From JAAXGX01 sp965221595 (GTDB lineage Bacteria > Acidobacteriota > Vicinamibacteria > Vicinamibacterales > UBA8438): 64,000 bases of DNA. The notes under the pieces are model-generated. The model was not told the DNA's origin. It saw nothing but the letters and a program-made list of their open reading frames with translations, and made no database searches. The DNA lies in the NCBI GenBank assembly GCA_965221595.1, contig OZ244900.1:1-64000 (forward strand). Reading direction: 5' to 3'. Of this stretch, positions 61,942-64,000 are shown piece by piece. Made by a program: the position numbers and the translations under genes. Every line of letters begins with the position of its first letter. The first letter of the stretch is position 1.

Positions 61942-64000
61942 GCCAGCCCCCGGAAGCGGCGGTATCCCCACTCGCCGAGCACCAGCGTCACCAGCAGGAG
62001 CAGCAGGGCCGGCATGTCCCAGAGGTCGCGCTCCTCAACGACCGTAACGCCGCTTCCCACGTACTGAATGTCGTCGGCCAGCGCCGCCGCCGTGTCGGCC
62101 GTGTAGAAACGTCCGCCGGTCTCCGCCGCGACGCGCTGCAGCAGCGGCGCCCGCATGGTCGAGTCGTAGAACTCGCTGTCGCTCGGCGCCACCTGCACGT
62201 AGGCGGCATCCTCGCCCAAGAGCTCGCCGTCGGCCGACGCCTCGACCCTGACCTCGTAGAACCCCTCGCGTGTCGCCGGAAACGTCGTCCCGTACTCGCC
62301 ATCCTTCTCGGCGGTCCATTCCATCCGACGCTCGGTGATGTCGCCCGCCGGGTCGGTCACGACGGCGAGGACCGTGCTGTTGTTCAGCTCCTCGAAGCCC
62401 GGGTCGACAACGTCCGCCAGCACGGTGATGGTCTCGTCCGGCTCCACCCGATCCTGGGGCACGCGGGCCACGACCTGGTCCGGCACCCCGTCGACGACCC
62501 AGCGCAGGAGCCGGCGCCAGAACGTCTCGTGCGTCATGTCCTCGACCGGGATGTCGGCATGCATCTGCCACATCCACGAGTCCTGGATCGGCAGGGCCAG
62601 TGACTTGCCCGCCCCGTAGCGCTGAAATGCCAGGACGACGAGGTCGTCGGGCTGCGAGTTCAGCAGCACCGTCGCGCCAGGCTTCGCCTCGGTGATGGGA
62701 TTGACGACCGTCACCGGGGGCAGCGTGTCCCAGCGCGCGACCGAGGCCTCCTCCGTCTCGGCAATCTGCGTGGCGGCGTGACTTGCACCGGCACGGGTGG
62801 TCTCCACCTGCACCTCGGCGAAGAAGCTCTCCTCGGAGTCGGGCGCCAGCGGATCGAGCACGACGGGCAGCACGTCTGCGACCGGCGTGCCCGCGTACCC
62901 CCCCTGGGCGAACGACCGGTGGCTGCCCAGCATCAGCAGGCCACCGCCGCGCCGGTTGACGAAGTCGGCGATCATCCGGAGCTGATCGGGCGTGAAGTAG
63001 TTCGCCTCGATGCTGCCGAGGATGAGACCGCTGTACTGGAAGAGGTCGGCCCGCGTCGTCGGGAAGCCTCCAGGGAGCTCGTCGGGTCCTTCGACGCCCA
63101 GGCGGAAGAACTTGTTCTCGGCCGTGCGCTGCAGCAGCGTGACGTGGAGGTTCTCGTCGTCCGCCACACCCCGCAGCAGGAACTTGACCTCCCAGCGCGG
63201 CTCGCCTTCGAAGTACAGGATGCGCTTGCTGCGGTCCTCGACGACGATGAGCGCCTGCCGGAGGTTGTTCTGGGTGACCATCTCGCCCGGCTGCGGGGCC
63301 ACCCGAAAGCTGAAGAGCCGCGGCCCGGCCTCGGCGGCGGTGAACCGCATCCGCACGGTCCGGGGTTCGCCGTCGGCGGGCAGCTCGACGTTTTCCGTGC
63401 CCACGATGCGGCCCTCGTCCTCGATCTGGACGGCCACCGTCTCGCCGCGGTAGCCGCGGTGAGTGAGCACGAGCTCGACGGCCAGCGAGGCGCCCCGCAA
63501 GACGCGGCGCGGCGTGGTCACGCGGCTCAACTGGATGTCGCGCTCGAACTCCTCGCGGCCCAACCCGACGGTGAAGACGGGCACGCCCGCCGCCTGCAAC
63601 GGAAGCAGCGACTCGCCCAGCCCGCCCTCCAGATTGTCCGCGCCGTCGCTCACCACGACGAGGCCGGACAGCGGCAGGCCCGTCAGCTCGTCGTGGGCCC
63701 GCTCGAGTGCCCGCCCGAGATGCGTACGCGTGCCGCGGAAGGTCATCTCGTCCAGCGCGGCGATGCGATCCGTCTCCCCGGAGAACCGGAAGAACCGCAG
63801 GGCGAAGCGGTCGGCGAGGGCCGCGCGCAGCTCGCTGTCCGGTGCGCCGAGCTGCTGCCGCACGAATTCGTGGCGCGGCGTTTCGTCGCGATCGGCAATC
63901 TGCATGCTGCGCGAGTCGTCGAGCAGAACGCCGAGGAAGTTCTCCTGGGGCACCACCGACGAGAGCACGAGCACCGGCCGCAACAGGCAGAATGCCAGCA
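61938..64000 (-). CDS. VWA / glutamine-amidotransferase-like membrane protein, partial (5' end beyond window)
   Basis: 687 codons are visible; the frame stays open to the right edge. The visible start (LAFCLLRPVLVLSSVVPQEN) looks like part of a membrane helix before the VWA MIDAS-like LLDDSRSMQ, then VVVSDGADN. A beta-sandwich part and an amidotransferase-like Rossmann region (SGLILGSIEANYFT, RRGGGLLMLGSHRSFAQGGY) follow. A C-terminal helix (MPALLLLLVTLVLGEWGY) re-anchors it. It resembles the double-anchored BatA-type proteins of MoxR operons and is the most upstream visible gene of that operon. Confidence 0.85.
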   Translation of the reverse strand, partial: LAFCLLRPVLVLSSVVPQENFLGVLLDDSRSMQIADRDETPRHEFVRQQLGAPDSELRAALADRFALRFFRFSGETDRIAALDEMTFRGTRTHLGRALERAHDELTGLPLSGLVVVSDGADNLEGGLGESLLPLQAAGVPVFTVGLGREEFERDIQLSRVTTPRRVLRGASLAVELVLTHRGYRGETVAVQIEDEGRIVGTENVELPADGEPRTVRMRFTAAEAGPRLFSFRVAPQPGEMVTQNNLRQALIVVEDRSKRILYFEGEPRWEVKFLLRGVADDENLHVTLLQRTAENKFFRLGVEGPDELPGGFPTTRADLFQYSGLILGSIEANYFTPDQLRMIADFVNRRGGGLLMLGSHRSFAQGGYAGTPVADVLPVVLDPLAPDSEESFFAEVQVETTRAGASHAATQIAETEEASVARWDTLPPVTVVNPITEAKPGATVLLNSQPDDLVVLAFQRYGAGKSLALPIQDSWMWQMHADIPVEDMTHETFWRRLLRWVVDGVPDQVVARVPQDRVEPDETITVLADVVDPGFEELNNSTVLAVVTDPAGDITERRMEWTAEKDGEYGTTFPATREGFYEVRVEASADGELLGEDAAYVQVAPSDSEFYDSTMRAPLLQRVAAETGGRFYTADTAAALADDIQYVGSGVTVVEERDLWDMPALLLLLVTLVLGEWGYRRFRGLA

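Overview
This is a GC-rich chromosomal window that holds a replication-origin neighbourhood. The taxonomic reading is inference: the combination of a MoxR/DUF58/BatA/DUF4175/DUF4159 cluster, several PQQ-type propeller proteins, futalosine-route menaquinone synthesis (mqnE) and signal-bearing M28, S9 and DUF885 hydrolases suggests a Gram-negative bacterium of the Acidobacteriota (Vicinamibacteria-like). No rRNA gene, CRISPR array, intact insertion sequence or prophage was seen. One tRNA is present.

Layout. 1-3139 (minus): jag (cut by the left edge), yidC, yidD, rnpA, rpmH, tightly packed and partly overlapping. 3140-5049: dnaA flanked by DnaA-box-like clusters; the AT-rich dnaA-dnaN spacer is the best oriC candidate. 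5050-11380 (plus): dnaN, gyrB, gyrA, without a recF between dnaN and gyrB. 11429-19344: a lipoprotein, a shared terminator, then on the minus strand rsmI, a TPR protein, glmU, glmS and a UvrD/PcrA helicase. 19564-23993: a DUF885 hydrolase, an FmdB-type zinc ribbon, galU, and serS directly followed by a tRNA-Ser(UGA).

24000-37782 is a mosaic. It has a TDO-like protein fused to a SnoaL/NTF2-like domain, a 36-bp perfect palindrome, an EamA exporter with a PQQ-propeller protein, a DNA methyltransferase remnant, an outer-membrane barrel, an MTH1-like Nudix enzyme, an NtrC-type regulator divergent from a two-gene unit (HTH protein plus a stand-alone DHp-like mini-protein), a FliA-type sigma factor, mqnE and a second PQQ-propeller protein. 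37783-44697 (minus) is a six-gene Mrp/Mnh cation/proton antiporter operon followed by an SDR enzyme. 44698-45895 holds an integrase fragment and an Mrr-type restriction enzyme. 45904-52383 (minus) holds a third PQQ-propeller protein and three hydrolases.

52478-64000 (minus) is a long Bat/MoxR-type operon: a VWA/amidotransferase-like membrane protein (cut by the right edge), a peptidase-C13/caspase-like protein lacking the usual catalytic cysteine, DUF4159, MoxR, DUF58, BatA-like and a 1165-residue DUF4175 protein. Its start/stop overlaps suggest a coordinated envelope-associated AAA+/VWA system. This operon, the TDO-SnoaL fusion and the mini-DHp/NtrC locus are the most promising under-described elements.
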